From Micromonospora sp. MA102 (GTDB lineage Bacteria > Actinomycetota > Actinomycetes > Mycobacteriales > Micromonosporaceae), in the NCBI RefSeq assembly GCF_025460765.1, contig NZ_JAMWEG010000008.1:62001-126000 (forward strand): a stretch of DNA of 64,000 nt, in the 5' to 3' direction. Below the pieces are notes generated by a model that ran no database searches, had not been told where the DNA came from, and worked only from the letters and a program-made list of their open reading frames with translations. Position 1 is the first letter of the stretch; every line of letters begins with the position of its first letter. This document shows positions 17,779-26,300 of the stretch, piece after piece. The translations under genes and the position numbers were made by a program.

Positions 17779-18468
17779 ATGGCGGAACGCACGGTGCTGG
17801 TGACCGGGGGCACGGGCGGGCTGGGCGGTGCGGTCACCGCCGCCTTCCTGGAGGCCGGCTGGCGGGTGGTCGTACCCGGACGGGAGCGTGGCGGCCGGAC
17901 GGCGCCGGCGGCCGGGCCGGTCCGGGTCACGGCGGACCTGCTGGACCCCGACGGGGCCGCGCGGGCCGTGGCCGTCGCCACCGAGGAGCCGGCCGCGCCG
18001 CTGCGGGCCGTGGTCAACCTGGTCGGCGGATACGCCAGCGGCGGGCTGGTGCACGAGACCCCGATCGAGGAGTTCGACCGGATGCTGCGGCTCAACCTGC
18101 GGCCCACGTACCTGGTGACCCAGGCCGCGCTGCCGCACCTGCTGGCGGCCGGCGGCGGCGCGGTGGTCTGCGTGTCGGCGCGGGCGGCGGTGGCGCCCTT
18201 CCCGGGCGCGGCCGGCTACGTCACCGCCAAGGCGGCCGTGCAGGCCTTCGCCAACGCCGTGGCCGTGGAGTACCGGCAGCGCGGGGTACGCAGCAACACC
18301 GTGCTGCCCAGCGTGATCGACACCCCGGCCAACCGGGCCGCCCAGCCCGACGCCGACCACCGCCGCTGGGTCCCGCCGGCCGAGATCGCCGCGGTGATCC
18401 GCTTCCTGGCCTCCGACGAGTCGGCGCCGACCAGCGGGGCGAGCGTCCCGGTCTACGGGCGGGCCTGA
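17779..18468 (+). CDS. SDR family NAD(P)-dependent oxidoreductase
   Basis: The 229-residue short-chain dehydrogenase shows the cofactor motif TGGTGGLGGAV (residues 8-18), NLVGGYASGG (NAG-like motif), a catalytic Ser region CVSARAAVAPFPGAAGYVTAKAAV with Tyr and Lys in the YxxxK arrangement, and a C-terminal PADRVxxx-like NTVLPSVIDTPANR. The substrate is unknown. Apparent leaderless ATG. Its last 16 nt overlap the convergent thymidylate-kinase-like gene. Confidence 0.88.
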   Translation: MAERTVLVTGGTGGLGGAVTAAFLEAGWRVVVPGRERGGRTAPAAGPVRVTADLLDPDGAARAVAVATEEPAAPLRAVVNLVGGYASGGLVHETPIEEFDRMLRLNLRPTYLVTQAALPHLLAAGGGAVVCVSARAAVAPFPGAAGYVTAKAAVQAFANAVAVEYRQRGVRSNTVLPSVIDTPANRAAQPDADHRRWVPPAEIAAVIRFLASDESAPTSGASVPVYGRA

Positions 18469-19184
18469 GCCGGCACCGGTTCGCCACGCCCGGCCCCGCC
18501 CGACGGCGGGCCGGTGCCGTCCGGGCCCGGCCCGGCCGCGGCCGGCGGGTCGCCCGGGAGCCACTCGGCGAGGTGTGCCCGGATCCGGTGGGACACCTCC
18601 TCCGGCGTGCCGCTGCCGTCCACCACCACGAAGCTGCCGTACTCCGGCAGGGTCCGGTACGCGGTGGCCGCGGCGCTGAGCCACCGCATGCTCTCGTGGT
18701 CGGTGCCACGCCGCTCGATCCGCCGGTACGCCTCGGCCGGGTCCAGGGTGAGCAGGAAGGTGACCCGGGGCGGCGGGAAGACCCGGTAGCCGGCCCGGGC
18801 CAGCCGCTCCCAGCGCTGCCCGCCGTGCGCCCGGATGCTGGCGTACTGGCAGGCGGACCAGCGGTCCATCACCGCCGTCCGGCCGGTCACCAGGCAGGTC
18901 AGCAGGGCGAGCGCGATGGCCAGCCAGCGGAGCACGGATTCCAGGGCGAGCAGCCCGTTGCGCCCGACGAGCCGCTGCGCGTCGGGCCGTCCGACCCGCT
19001 GCGCGAGCCGGCCGAGCCAGCGGCGGCCGCCGGCGTTGCGGTGGTAGGTGGCGGGATAGCCCGCGGCGGTGAGCGCCTCGGCGAGCCGGTGGGCCTGGGT
19101 GGTCTTGCCCGAGCCGTCGATGCCGATCAGGGCGACGGCGCGCAGTCGGGCCCTGCCGCGCCGCACCCGCAGTGACCTGGCCAC
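18453..19184 (-). CDS. Thymidylate-kinase-like P-loop protein
   Basis: The 243-residue protein has a Walker A GIDGSGKTTQAHRLAEAL near residue 22 and the TMK-like DRWSACQYASIRAHGG. The C-terminal half includes FLLTLDPAEAYRRIERRGTDHE. Unlike classic Tmk, it has a hydrophobic segment around residue 85-100 (LRWLAIALALLTCLVTG) and an Ala/Pro/Gly-rich tail of ~35 residues. It may phosphorylate a nucleoside monophosphate or a related substrate, and I would not call it the essential tmk. GTG start with TAACCT 7 nt upstream (leaderless-like). Confidence 0.7.
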   Translation of the reverse strand: MARSLRVRRGRARLRAVALIGIDGSGKTTQAHRLAEALTAAGYPATYHRNAGGRRWLGRLAQRVGRPDAQRLVGRNGLLALESVLRWLAIALALLTCLVTGRTAVMDRWSACQYASIRAHGGQRWERLARAGYRVFPPPRVTFLLTLDPAEAYRRIERRGTDHESMRWLSAAATAYRTLPEYGSFVVVDGSGTPEEVSHRIRAHLAEWLPGDPPAAAGPGPDGTGPPSGGAGRGEPVPAQARP

Positions 19185-19336
19185 CCTCCCGAGGTTATCC
19201 GACCCGTGCTCACCTTCGGCGGTTTGTCCGGATTGTCACCGCCACGTCGGGCCGCGCCCCCAACAGGTGTGGCCGACCCGTTCGCCGGGTACGCAACTTC
19301 ATTCCCACCGCCACCTACGACGACGGGAGACCCAGA

Positions 19337-19918
19337 ATGGCCGAGCGCGGGGACGAGACCCTGGTGCACACGCTCAAGAAGGTCGCCGCCGTGCTCAAGC
19401 AGTCCGAGATTCCCTTCGCGCTCGGAGGCAGCTTCGCCGTGTACGCCCACGGCGGCCACTCGAGCGACCACGACGTGGACTTCCTGATCCGGCAACAGGA
19501 CGTGGACCGAGCCCTGGAGGCCCTGGTCGAGGCCGGCTTCACGGCCGAGCGCCCGCCGGAGGACTGGCTGGTCAAGGTCTACGACGAGGGCCGCATGGTG
19601 GACCTCATCCACCGGCCGATCGAGACTCCGGTCACCGAGGAGACGTTCGCCGACACCATCGTGCGGCCGGTCGACGCCATCCACATGCCGGTGCTCTCGG
19701 CCAGCCAGCTCATGGTGCACAAGCTGCTGAGCTTCTCCCAGCACTACTGCGACTTCGCCCGGGCCCTGCCGCTGGCCCGCTCGCTGCGGGAACAGATCGA
19801 CTGGGAACGGGTACGGAAGGAGACGCAGCACTCGCCGTACGCCGAGGCGTTCCTGGTGCTGCTCGACCGGCTCGACGTGCTGCCCGGCGGCGCGTCCGGA
19901 GTGAGGGAGAACCCGTGA
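19337..19918 (+). CDS. Nucleotidyltransferase-fold protein
   Basis: The 193-residue protein has the minimal nucleotidyltransferase signature: GGSFAVYAHGGHSSDHDVDFLI (GG...DxD) at residues ~30-51, with a later acidic VYDEGRMVDLIHRP. Such proteins transfer nucleotides to proteins, RNA or small molecules; some are antitoxins or toxins. No partner HEPN-type gene is adjacent. ATG at 19337 with GGGAGA upstream. Its last 4 nt overlap the GTG of the BON-domain gene (GTGA). Confidence 0.75.
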   Translation: MAERGDETLVHTLKKVAAVLKQSEIPFALGGSFAVYAHGGHSSDHDVDFLIRQQDVDRALEALVEAGFTAERPPEDWLVKVYDEGRMVDLIHRPIETPVTEETFADTIVRPVDAIHMPVLSASQLMVHKLLSFSQHYCDFARALPLARSLREQIDWERVRKETQHSPYAEAFLVLLDRLDVLPGGASGVRENP

Positions 19919-20184
19919 CCGCACACCACGGCGACCCGCCGCCCGACGAGTACGTCGAGGCGGAGATCCAGAGCATGTTGGCCGAGGACCCGGATGTCGC
20001 CGAACAGGGCATCACCGTGGTGCGCCGCGAGCGCGGCCTGGTCCTCTACGGCGAGGTGGAGAGCCCGCACCGGCGCGAGGAGATCCTGCGCCGGGTGGCC
20101 GAGCGCTTTCCGGACCTGCCGGTCACCAGCGACATCGGCGTGATCCGTACGCAGGCGCCCACCCAGGTGGAGGAGCTGCCGTGA
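19915..20184 (+). CDS. BON-domain protein
   Basis: The 89-residue protein is a single BON-like domain: EYVEAEIQSMLAEDPDVAEQGITVVRRERGLVLYGEVESPHRREEILRRVAER in pattern, with the expected glycine after the central strand. Family proteins bind phospholipid or serve as periplasmic modules, but no signal peptide is present. The GTG start overlaps the upstream nucleotidyltransferase stop (GTGA), and a phosphoesterase gene follows after 13 nt, suggesting one operon. Confidence 0.75.
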   Translation: MTAHHGDPPPDEYVEAEIQSMLAEDPDVAEQGITVVRRERGLVLYGEVESPHRREEILRRVAERFPDLPVTSDIGVIRTQAPTQVEELP

Positions 20185-20197
20185 GGGAGGTTCGATC

Positions 20198-20920
20198 GTG
20201 ATCCGCATCGCCGCCGTCGGCGACGTGCACCTGGACGAGGACGTGGTCGGCCGGTTCCGGCCGGCACTGGAGGAGCTGCCCGACTGCGCCGACGTGCTGC
20301 TGCTCGCCGGGGACCTCACCCGGCACGGCACCGAGTCCGAGGCGCGCTGCGTGGCGCAGGAGTTCGGCGACCTCGGCGTGCCGGTCATCACCGTCCTCGG
20401 CAACCACGACCACCAGTGCGACGAGGTGCCGCAGGTGGTGAAGGTGCTGGAGGACGCCGGGATCACCGTCCTGGAGGGGACGGGCATCGTGCTGGAGTGC
20501 GCGGGCGGCCGGCTCGGCGTGGCCGGGGCGAAGGGGTTCGGCGGCGGGTTCGCCGGGCGGTGCGCCAGCGACTTCGGCGAGCCGGAAATGAAGGCGTTCG
20601 TCCAGACGACCAAGGACAGCGCGGACTCCCTCGGCGCGGCGCTGCGCGGGCTCGACTGCGACGTGCTGGTCGCGCTCACCCACTACTCCCCCGTGCCGGA
20701 CACCCTCGCCGGCGAGCCCCTGGAGATCTACCCGTTCCTCGGCTGCTACCAGCTCGGCCAGGCCATCGACTCGGCGCCCACCGCGCTGGCCCTGCACGGG
20801 CACGCCCACCACGGCAGCGAGCGGGGCACCACCCCGGGCGGCGTACGCGTCCGCAACGTCGCGCACCCGGTCATCAAGCAGGCCTACAGCATCTTCCACC
20901 TCGGTGATCAACTGGACTGA
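20198..20920 (+). CDS. Calcineurin-like metallophosphoesterase
   Basis: The 240-residue protein carries the full metallophosphoesterase set: GDVHLDE (residue ~7), LLLAGDLTRHG, VLGNHDHQ, and HGHAHHG near 205. These supply the two-metal site. Substrate is not predictable; small members act on cyclic nucleotides or phosphodiesters. GTG start with GAGGGAGG ahead. The third gene of the nucleotidyltransferase-BON-phosphoesterase run. Confidence 0.88.
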   Translation: MIRIAAVGDVHLDEDVVGRFRPALEELPDCADVLLLAGDLTRHGTESEARCVAQEFGDLGVPVITVLGNHDHQCDEVPQVVKVLEDAGITVLEGTGIVLECAGGRLGVAGAKGFGGGFAGRCASDFGEPEMKAFVQTTKDSADSLGAALRGLDCDVLVALTHYSPVPDTLAGEPLEIYPFLGCYQLGQAIDSAPTALALHGHAHHGSERGTTPGGVRVRNVAHPVIKQAYSIFHLGDQLD

Positions 20921-20962
20921 GAAGCAGGTTTCCCGGATCCGACGAACGGGTATCCGGCCGAC

Positions 20963-21109
20963 ATGGAGCTGATTCTCTGGATTCTCGCAGTCGTACTGGT
21001 GGTCGCCGGCATCCTCGCGCTGTTCCGCCGGCAGATCCTGTGGGGCATCGTCCTCATCGTCGTCGGCCTGCTGGTGGGGCCGGGAGGCGTCAGCATCTTC
21101 AACAATTAG
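20963..21109 (+). CDS. GPGG-motif small membrane protein
   Basis: A 48-residue hydrophobic protein with two membrane segments (LILWILAVVLVVAGILALF and QILWGIVLIVVGLLVG) and a C-terminal GPGGVSIF. This matches the widespread actinobacterial GPGG-motif small membrane family of unknown role. It is too short for most ORF cut-offs, and lies 42 nt after the phosphoesterase gene. Confidence 0.8.
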   Translation: MELILWILAVVLVVAGILALFRRQILWGIVLIVVGLLVGPGGVSIFNN

Positions 21110-21252
21110 CCGTCGACCTCCCGCCACCCTGACCCGCCGGGGTCGCCGGGTCCGAAGCTCCGTCCTCCCAGACAGGGGCCTCCGGACCCGGCGACCCCGG
21201 CGCCGTGCTGCCGGCCGGTTTGCCTCCCCGGGCCGGCGGGCATCCCGACGGC

Positions 21253-21747
21253 ATGACGCTCTCGGGGACCATCCGGCGGGTCGGGCGCGGCCGGAGGTGG
21301 TGGGCGCTGCTGGGCTTCGGCGCCGCGGTGACCGTCGCGGCGGCCGTCGGCGTGCTGGGCGTGCGCAACACCCAGGAGGAGTACGCCGACCTCGCCCAAC
21401 CGGCGTGGGCGCCGCCGCCGTGGCTCTTCGGCCCGGTCTGGACCGTCCTCTACGGGCTCATCGCGGTGTCCGGCTGGCTGGTCTGGCAGCGGACCGGCTG
21501 GGGGCCGGCGCTCGGTGCCTGGGTCACCCAGCTCGTGCTGAACGCGCTCTGGACCCCGCTCTTCTTCGGCGCCGGCCGCTACGGCCTGGCGTTCGCCGAC
21601 CTCGTGCTGATGTGGCTGGCCATCGGGGTGACCGTGGCGCTGTCCTGGCGGGTGTCCCGGCCGGCGGCGCTGCTCCTGCTCCCCTACTGGGCCTGGGTGA
21701 CCTTCGCCGGCGCGCTCAACCTCGCCATCTGGCGGCTCAACGGATGA
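21253..21747 (+). CDS. TspO/MBR family protein
   Basis: The 164-residue protein has five predicted membrane segments and the Trp-rich TspO pattern: QPAWAPPPWLFGPVWTVLYGLI, WVTQLVLNALWTPLFF and LLLPYWAWVTFAGALNLAIWRLN. TspO proteins bind tetrapyrroles and affect porphyrin breakdown or stress response. The ATG at 21253 excludes a short unrelated upstream extension. A hairpin between this and the convergent M23 gene ends both. Confidence 0.92.
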   Translation: MTLSGTIRRVGRGRRWWALLGFGAAVTVAAAVGVLGVRNTQEEYADLAQPAWAPPPWLFGPVWTVLYGLIAVSGWLVWQRTGWGPALGAWVTQLVLNALWTPLFFGAGRYGLAFADLVLMWLAIGVTVALSWRVSRPAALLLLPYWAWVTFAGALNLAIWRLNG

Positions 21748-21749
21748 GG

Positions 21750-21776
21750 GGGCGCGGGGCGGTCGGCCCCGCGCCC
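21750..21776 (+). terminator. Stem-loop between tspO-like and M23 genes
   Basis: A perfect 10-bp GC stem (21750-21759 with 21767-21776) has a 7-nt loop. It lies in the 36-nt gap between convergent genes. Confidence 0.6.
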
Positions 21777-21783
21777 ACCTCGG

Positions 21784-22557
21784 TCAGCAGCGCGGCACGC
21801 CGGGGATGTAGCCGTCGTAGCCGGTGTAGACGTACGCGTCGGAGATGAACCGGCCGGAGCCGATCCGGTCCCAGATCGAACTCGTCCCGTAGGTGCCGGT
21901 GACGCTGGTGCCGCTGGTCTGGCAGTAGATGGTGACGTTGGCGCCGTCGGCCACCGAGCCGACCGCGCTGTAGCCGGTGCCCGGGCCGGAGCGCACGGTC
22001 AGGGCCGCGCCCGCGGTGTTCACCGTGCCCGCCCCGGTGTTCGTGCCGGAGCAGCCGTTGTCGCTGGTGTAGGTCTTCGTGCCCCAGTAGAGGGCGAGGG
22101 CCCCGTTGAACCGGACCTGGATGTCACTGCCGTTCAGCCGCTGCTCGTAGTGCAGGTGCGGGCCCGTGGAGCCGCCGGTGCTGCCCACGTAGCCGATGAC
22201 CCGGCCGTAGCCGACGGTCTGCCCGACCGAGACGTTGAAGCTGCTCAGGTGGGCGTAGTAGGTGGTGTATCCGTTGCCGTGGTCGATCCGCACGTACTTG
22301 CCGTAGCTGGTGCCGCCGAGGTCGGTCACCCGGTCGACGGTGCCGGGGGCGCTGGCCACCACCGGGTCGCCCAGGTCGTCGGTCCGGTTGAAGTCCACGG
22401 CGTAGGCCGGGCTGTGGTCCGAGCGCGTCTGGCCGGACCAGGCCTGGTTGCAGGGGAACGGAACCTTGAACGTCGGCGCGGCCATGGCCGGTGCCGCCGG
22501 GATCAGGGCCACGAGGACGGCGGTCACCGCCGCGAGGCTGAACCAGCGTTTGCGCAT
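21784..22557 (-). CDS. Secreted M23 family metallopeptidase with SH3-like domain
   Basis: The 257-residue protein has a signal peptide at 1-26 (LAAVTAVLVALIPAAPAMA). A LytM/M23 domain follows at ~45-165 with HSPAYAVDFNR, DHGNGYTTYYAHLSSFNVSVGQ and STGPHLHYEQ (zinc ligands His, Asp, HxH). A bacterial SH3-like region at ~185-240 (LTVRSGPGTGYSAVGSV) probably binds the cell wall. It is likely an endopeptidase of peptidoglycan or a related secreted peptidase. ATG with ATAGGAGG upstream. Confidence 0.9.
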   Translation of the reverse strand: MRKRWFSLAAVTAVLVALIPAAPAMAAPTFKVPFPCNQAWSGQTRSDHSPAYAVDFNRTDDLGDPVVASAPGTVDRVTDLGGTSYGKYVRIDHGNGYTTYYAHLSSFNVSVGQTVGYGRVIGYVGSTGGSTGPHLHYEQRLNGSDIQVRFNGALALYWGTKTYTSDNGCSGTNTGAGTVNTAGAALTVRSGPGTGYSAVGSVADGANVTIYCQTSGTSVTGTYGTSSIWDRIGSGRFISDAYVYTGYDGYIPGVPRC

Positions 22558-22723
22558 CCACTGCCTCCTATGTTGAAAGTTTTCGATCCGATACGGACAG
22601 GGTGGCAGAAAGTTCCATCGATGGGAAGGGGTCCCACCTGGGATCGGTCAGCGCAGCGTGGGAGCGCGCCCACGGCCGGTGAGCGGGTTTCGGGATTGTT
22701 ACCGGGCCGTGTCCGGCAGGGGG

Positions 22724-22752
22724 TGGACCCGGCGCGATGCAAGCGCTTACAT
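22724..22752 (+). promoter_or_regulatory. LacI-type operator and probable promoter of the alpha-glucoside operon
   Basis: TGCAAGCGCTTACA at 22738-22751 is a near-perfect LacI/MalR-type operator (TGnAAnCGnTTnCA). A possible promoter, TGGACC (22724-22729), 17 nt, TTACAT (22747-22752), overlaps it and would start about 60 nt before the binding-protein ATG. The LacI gene four genes downstream is the natural regulator. Confidence 0.65.
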
Positions 22753-22819
22753 GTGTGGACGACCATCGGACCGGCGCGAGTTCGATTTCCTCCACGCGCC
22801 GGCAAGGAAGGAGATCGGC

Positions 22820-24160
22820 ATGGCGTTTGCCAGATCACGCCAGGCTCTCGCGATCGCCGGCGTTCTGGGGCTGGCGCTCGGCGTCACCGCCTGCGGCACC
22901 GGCAACGACAAGAAGAGCAGCAAGGCGAGCTCGCCCGAGTGCGCCGCATACGAGAAGTACCAGGGCCACGACGGCAAGAAGGTCACGATCTACTCGTCGA
23001 TCCGGGACATCGAGGCCGACCGCCTGGACCAGTCCTGGAAGCAGTTCGAGGACTGCACCGGCATCGACATCGACCACGAGGGCTCGGGTGAGTTCGAGGC
23101 CCAGCTGGGCGTCCGGGTCGACGGCGGCAACGCTCCCGACCTGGCCTTCATCCCGCAGCCGGGCCTGCTCAAGCGGTTCGCCGACGCGGGCAAGCTCAAG
23201 ACGGTCGGCGCCGACACCAAGGCGCTGGCCGAGCAGAACTTCTCCCCCGACTGGCTGAAGTACAGCACCGTGGACGGCAAGCTCTACGGCGTCCCGCTCG
23301 GCTCCAACGTGAAGTCCTACGTGTGGTACTCGCCGAAGACCTTCAAGGAGAAGGGCTGGACCGTCCCGACCACCTGGGACGAGCTCATCGCGCTCAGCGA
23401 CAAGATCGCGGCGAGCGGCACCAAGCCGTGGTGCGCGGGCATCGAGTCCGGTGACGCCACCGGCTGGCCGGCCACCGACTGGATCGAGGACGTGCTGCTG
23501 CGCACCCAGGGGGTGGAGGTCTACGACCAGTGGACCACCCACGGCATCCCGTTCAACGACCCGAAGGTCGCCGACGCGGTCGACAAGGCCGGCAGCATCC
23601 TCAAGAACGAGAAGTACGTCAACGGCGGCTTCGGCGGCGTGAAGAGCATCGCCACCACCTCCTTCCAGGAGGCCGGCACGCCGATCACCACCGGCAAGTG
23701 CGCCATGCACCGCCAGGCGTCCTTCTACGCCAACCAGTGGCCGGAGGGCACCAAGGTGGCCGAGGACGGCGACGTCTTCGCGTTCTACTTCCCGGCCGTC
23801 GACCCGGCCAAGGGCAAGCCGGTGCTGGGTGCCGGCGAGTTCGTCTCGGCGTTCGCCGACCGTCCCGAGGTCCAGGCGGTGCAGACCTACCTGGCCTCCG
23901 GCGAGTACGTCAACAGCCGCGCCAAGATCGGCGACTGGCTGTCGGCGAACAAGAAGCTCGACATCAACAACGTCCCGAACCCGGTGGACAAGCTCTCCGT
24001 CCAGATCCTGCAGGACCCGAAGACCGAGTTCCGGTTCGACGGCTCGGACCTGATGCCGGCCGCGGTCGGCGCGGGCACCTTCTGGAAGGGCATGGTCGAC
24101 TGGATCAACGGCAAGGACACCACCACGGTGCTGAACGGCATCGAGAGCAGCTGGAAGTGA
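22820..24160 (+). CDS. Alpha-glucoside-type ABC transporter substrate-binding lipoprotein
   Basis: The 446-residue lipoprotein has a lipobox LGLALGVTACGTG around residue 26. It belongs to the extracellular solute-binding family 1 related to AglE: VTIYSSIRDIEADRLDQSW, VDGKLYGVPLGSNVKSYVWYSP and ATDWIEDVLLRTQGVEVYDQW. It would capture alpha-glucosides or maltose at the cell surface for the two permeases that follow. A strong ribosome-binding site, AAGGAAGGAG, precedes the ATG. The gene is followed by a stable hairpin. Confidence 0.88.
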   Translation: MAFARSRQALAIAGVLGLALGVTACGTGNDKKSSKASSPECAAYEKYQGHDGKKVTIYSSIRDIEADRLDQSWKQFEDCTGIDIDHEGSGEFEAQLGVRVDGGNAPDLAFIPQPGLLKRFADAGKLKTVGADTKALAEQNFSPDWLKYSTVDGKLYGVPLGSNVKSYVWYSPKTFKEKGWTVPTTWDELIALSDKIAASGTKPWCAGIESGDATGWPATDWIEDVLLRTQGVEVYDQWTTHGIPFNDPKVADAVDKAGSILKNEKYVNGGFGGVKSIATTSFQEAGTPITTGKCAMHRQASFYANQWPEGTKVAEDGDVFAFYFPAVDPAKGKPVLGAGEFVSAFADRPEVQAVQTYLASGEYVNSRAKIGDWLSANKKLDINNVPNPVDKLSVQILQDPKTEFRFDGSDLMPAAVGAGTFWKGMVDWINGKDTTTVLNGIESSWK

Positions 24161-24165
24161 TCTGA

Positions 24166-24204
24166 GGCGGTGGCCCGGTCCGCGACGCGGGCCGGGCCAC
24201 CGCC
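24166..24204 (+). terminator. Intercistronic stem-loop between binding protein and first permease
   Basis: A perfect 13-bp inverted repeat (24166-24178 with 24192-24204) has a 13-nt loop. Such hairpins after a binding-protein gene often protect its mRNA and lower expression of the downstream permeases. It probably does not terminate fully. Confidence 0.6.
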
Positions 24205-24231
24205 CGCAACCGAACCCTTGAGGGAGGGTCG

Positions 24232-25278
24232 ATGGAGTTCGACTTCGCGGCGGAACAGCCGAAGTTCCTCATGCTGATGTACGGGCTGATCGCTTTCGTC
24301 GCGGTGGTGGGCGGGCTGCTCCTGCTCCTCGACGTGGTGCCGGCCTGGTTCGCCCGCCGGCGGGACGAGCAGCTGGTCGCCGCCGTGGCGAGCGGCACGC
24401 CCCTGCCCCGCCGACGCAAGCCGCGGGAAGGGCTGATCGCGCTCTTCTTCCTGTTGCCGACACTGCTGTTTATCGTCGTCGGACTGGTGGTGCCGGCGAT
24501 CCGGACCACCCTCCTCTCGTTCATGGACAAGGACAGCAGCAACTGGGTGGGCCTGGCCAACTACAGCTGGATGTTCTCCGAGGACTCGATCGTCCGAGTG
24601 CTGATCAACAGCCTGATCTGGGTGGTCCTCGTGCCGCTGGTGGCCACCGGGTTCGGCCTGATCTACGCCGTCCTCGTGGACAAGGCCCGGTTCGAGTCGG
24701 TGGCCAAGTCCCTGATCTTCCTGCCGATGGCGATCTCGTTCGTCGGCGCCGCCATCATCTGGAAGTTCGTCTACGCCTACCGGGGCGACGGCGACCAGAT
24801 CGGCCTGCTCAACCAGATCGTCGTGAGCCTGGGCGGCGAACCCAAGCAGTGGCTGCTCGAGTCGCCGCTGAACACCCTGCTGCTCATCGTGATCATGATC
24901 TGGATCCAGGCCGGCTTCGCCATGGTGGTGCTCTCCGCGGCGATCAAGGCCATCCCGGCCGACATCGTCGAGGCGGCCCGGCTGGACGGCGTGAGCCCCT
25001 GGCAGATGTTCTGGCAGATCACCATGCCGACCATCCGGCCGGCGCTGATCGTCGTGGCGGTGACGCTCTCGATCGCCACGCTCAAGGTCTTCGACATCGT
25101 CCGGACCGCCACCAACGGCAACTACGACACCAGCGTCATCGCGAACGAGATGTACAACCAGGCGTTCCGCTACGGCCAGCCCGGGCAGGGCTCCGCACTC
25201 GCGGTCTTCCTCTTCGTCCTGGTCATCCCGATCGTGATCTACCAGATCCGCAACCTGCGTCAGCAGCGGGAGGGCTGA
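24232..25278 (+). CDS. Sugar ABC transporter permease (MalF/AglF type)
   Basis: The 348-residue permease has 7-8 predicted membrane helices. The first (LIAFVAVVGGLLLLLDVV) is followed by a long basic cytoplasmic loop. The EAA motif EAARLDGVSPWQMFWQITMPTIRP near residue 245 docks the ATPase. ATG with GAGGGAGG upstream. Its stop is 1 nt before the next permease start, so the pair is tightly coupled. No ATPase gene is nearby; a shared MsiK-like ATPase is expected. Confidence 0.92.
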   Translation: MEFDFAAEQPKFLMLMYGLIAFVAVVGGLLLLLDVVPAWFARRRDEQLVAAVASGTPLPRRRKPREGLIALFFLLPTLLFIVVGLVVPAIRTTLLSFMDKDSSNWVGLANYSWMFSEDSIVRVLINSLIWVVLVPLVATGFGLIYAVLVDKARFESVAKSLIFLPMAISFVGAAIIWKFVYAYRGDGDQIGLLNQIVVSLGGEPKQWLLESPLNTLLLIVIMIWIQAGFAMVVLSAAIKAIPADIVEAARLDGVSPWQMFWQITMPTIRPALIVVAVTLSIATLKVFDIVRTATNGNYDTSVIANEMYNQAFRYGQPGQGSALAVFLFVLVIPIVIYQIRNLRQQREG

Positions 25279-25279
25279 G

Positions 25280-26239
25280 ATGACCACCGCCACCCCCACC
25301 GTCGGAGCCGGCGTCCAGGCCACCGGGACGCCCGGCCGGGCCGCCCGGGTCCGCAAGCGGCTGAACAGCCGGACCGCCACGCTGGTCTCGATCGTGCTCG
25401 CACTGCTCTGGACGGTCCCGACCTTCGGCCTGTTCATCTCTTCGTTCCGGCCCGAGGACCAGATCAAGACCACCGGCTGGTGGACGTTCTTCAGCGACCC
25501 GCAGTTCACCCTGGAGAACTACCGGGAGGTGTTGTTCAGCAACGGCTCGTCCGGGCAGCTGGCCAGCTACTTCATCAACTCGCTGGCGATCACCATCCCG
25601 TCGGTGCTCTTCCCGATCGCCTTCGCCTCACTGGCCGCGTACGCGCTGGCGTGGATCAACTTCAAGGGGCGGGACTGGGTCTACATCGCGATCTTCGCGA
25701 TGCAGATCGTGCCGCTGCAGATGGCGCTCGTGCCGCTGCTGAAGTTCTTCTCCACCGGCGTCACCATCGCCGGGATCCAGGTGCTCCCCGCCTGGGGTCT
25801 GGTCGACGAGCAGAAGTTCGCGCAGGTGTGGTTCGCGCACACCTGCTTCGCGCTCCCGTTCGCCGTCTACCTGCTGCACAACTTCATCTCGCAGCTGCCG
25901 GGCGAGCTGATGGAGTCGGCCCGGGTCGACGGGGCCACCCACCCGAAGATCTTCCGGACCATCGTCCTGCCGCTGATCACCCCGGCGCTGGCCGCGATCG
26001 GCATCTTCCAGTTCCTCTGGGTCTGGAACGACCTGCTGGTCGCGCTGATCTTCGCGGGTGGCAGCAACGAGACCGCCCCGCTGACCGTCCGGCTCGCCGA
26101 GCTGGCCGGCACCCGGGGCAACGAGTGGCAACGGCTGACGGCCGGCGCGTTCGTGTCGATCGTCGTACCGCTGATCGTGTTCCTGTCCCTCCAGCGCTTC
26201 TTCGTGCGGGGCCTGCTCGCCGGCAGCGTCAAGGGCTGA
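25280..26239 (+). CDS. Sugar ABC transporter permease (MalG/AglG type)
   Basis: The 319-residue inner-membrane permease has six or so helices. The EAA-like loop ESARVDGATHPKIFRTIVLPLITPALAA near residue 210 contacts the ATPase. An Ala/Thr-rich N-terminal 30 residues precede the first helix. The start ATG is 1 nt after the previous stop. It completes the importer with the binding protein and the MalF-type subunit. A 13-bp hairpin follows it before the regulator gene. Confidence 0.92.
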   Translation: MTTATPTVGAGVQATGTPGRAARVRKRLNSRTATLVSIVLALLWTVPTFGLFISSFRPEDQIKTTGWWTFFSDPQFTLENYREVLFSNGSSGQLASYFINSLAITIPSVLFPIAFASLAAYALAWINFKGRDWVYIAIFAMQIVPLQMALVPLLKFFSTGVTIAGIQVLPAWGLVDEQKFAQVWFAHTCFALPFAVYLLHNFISQLPGELMESARVDGATHPKIFRTIVLPLITPALAAIGIFQFLWVWNDLLVALIFAGGSNETAPLTVRLAELAGTRGNEWQRLTAGAFVSIVVPLIVFLSLQRFFVRGLLAGSVKG

Positions 26240-26248
26240 TCCGTTGCT

Positions 26249-26277
26249 CCGCCGCCGCCGGTTTCCGGCGGCGGCGG
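26249..26277 (+). terminator. Stem-loop between permease and LacI regulator
   Basis: A perfect 13-bp CGG-repeat-like inverted repeat (26249-26261 with 26265-26277) has a TTT loop. It may terminate part of the transporter transcript. Confidence 0.5.
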
Positions 26278-26300
26278 GCGCGGGTCGGAGCGGGGAACCG

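Noticed and set aside
18453..19184. Essential thymidylate kinase gene tmk
   Set aside because: The P-loop and DRW motifs match, but a hydrophobic segment and a long Pro/Gly tail are atypical, so only a thymidylate-kinase-like label is given.
22613..22627. TTCCATCGATGGGAA as an operator for the M23 peptidase gene
   Set aside because: The symmetric core is short, with no associated promoter or regulator, and could be chance.
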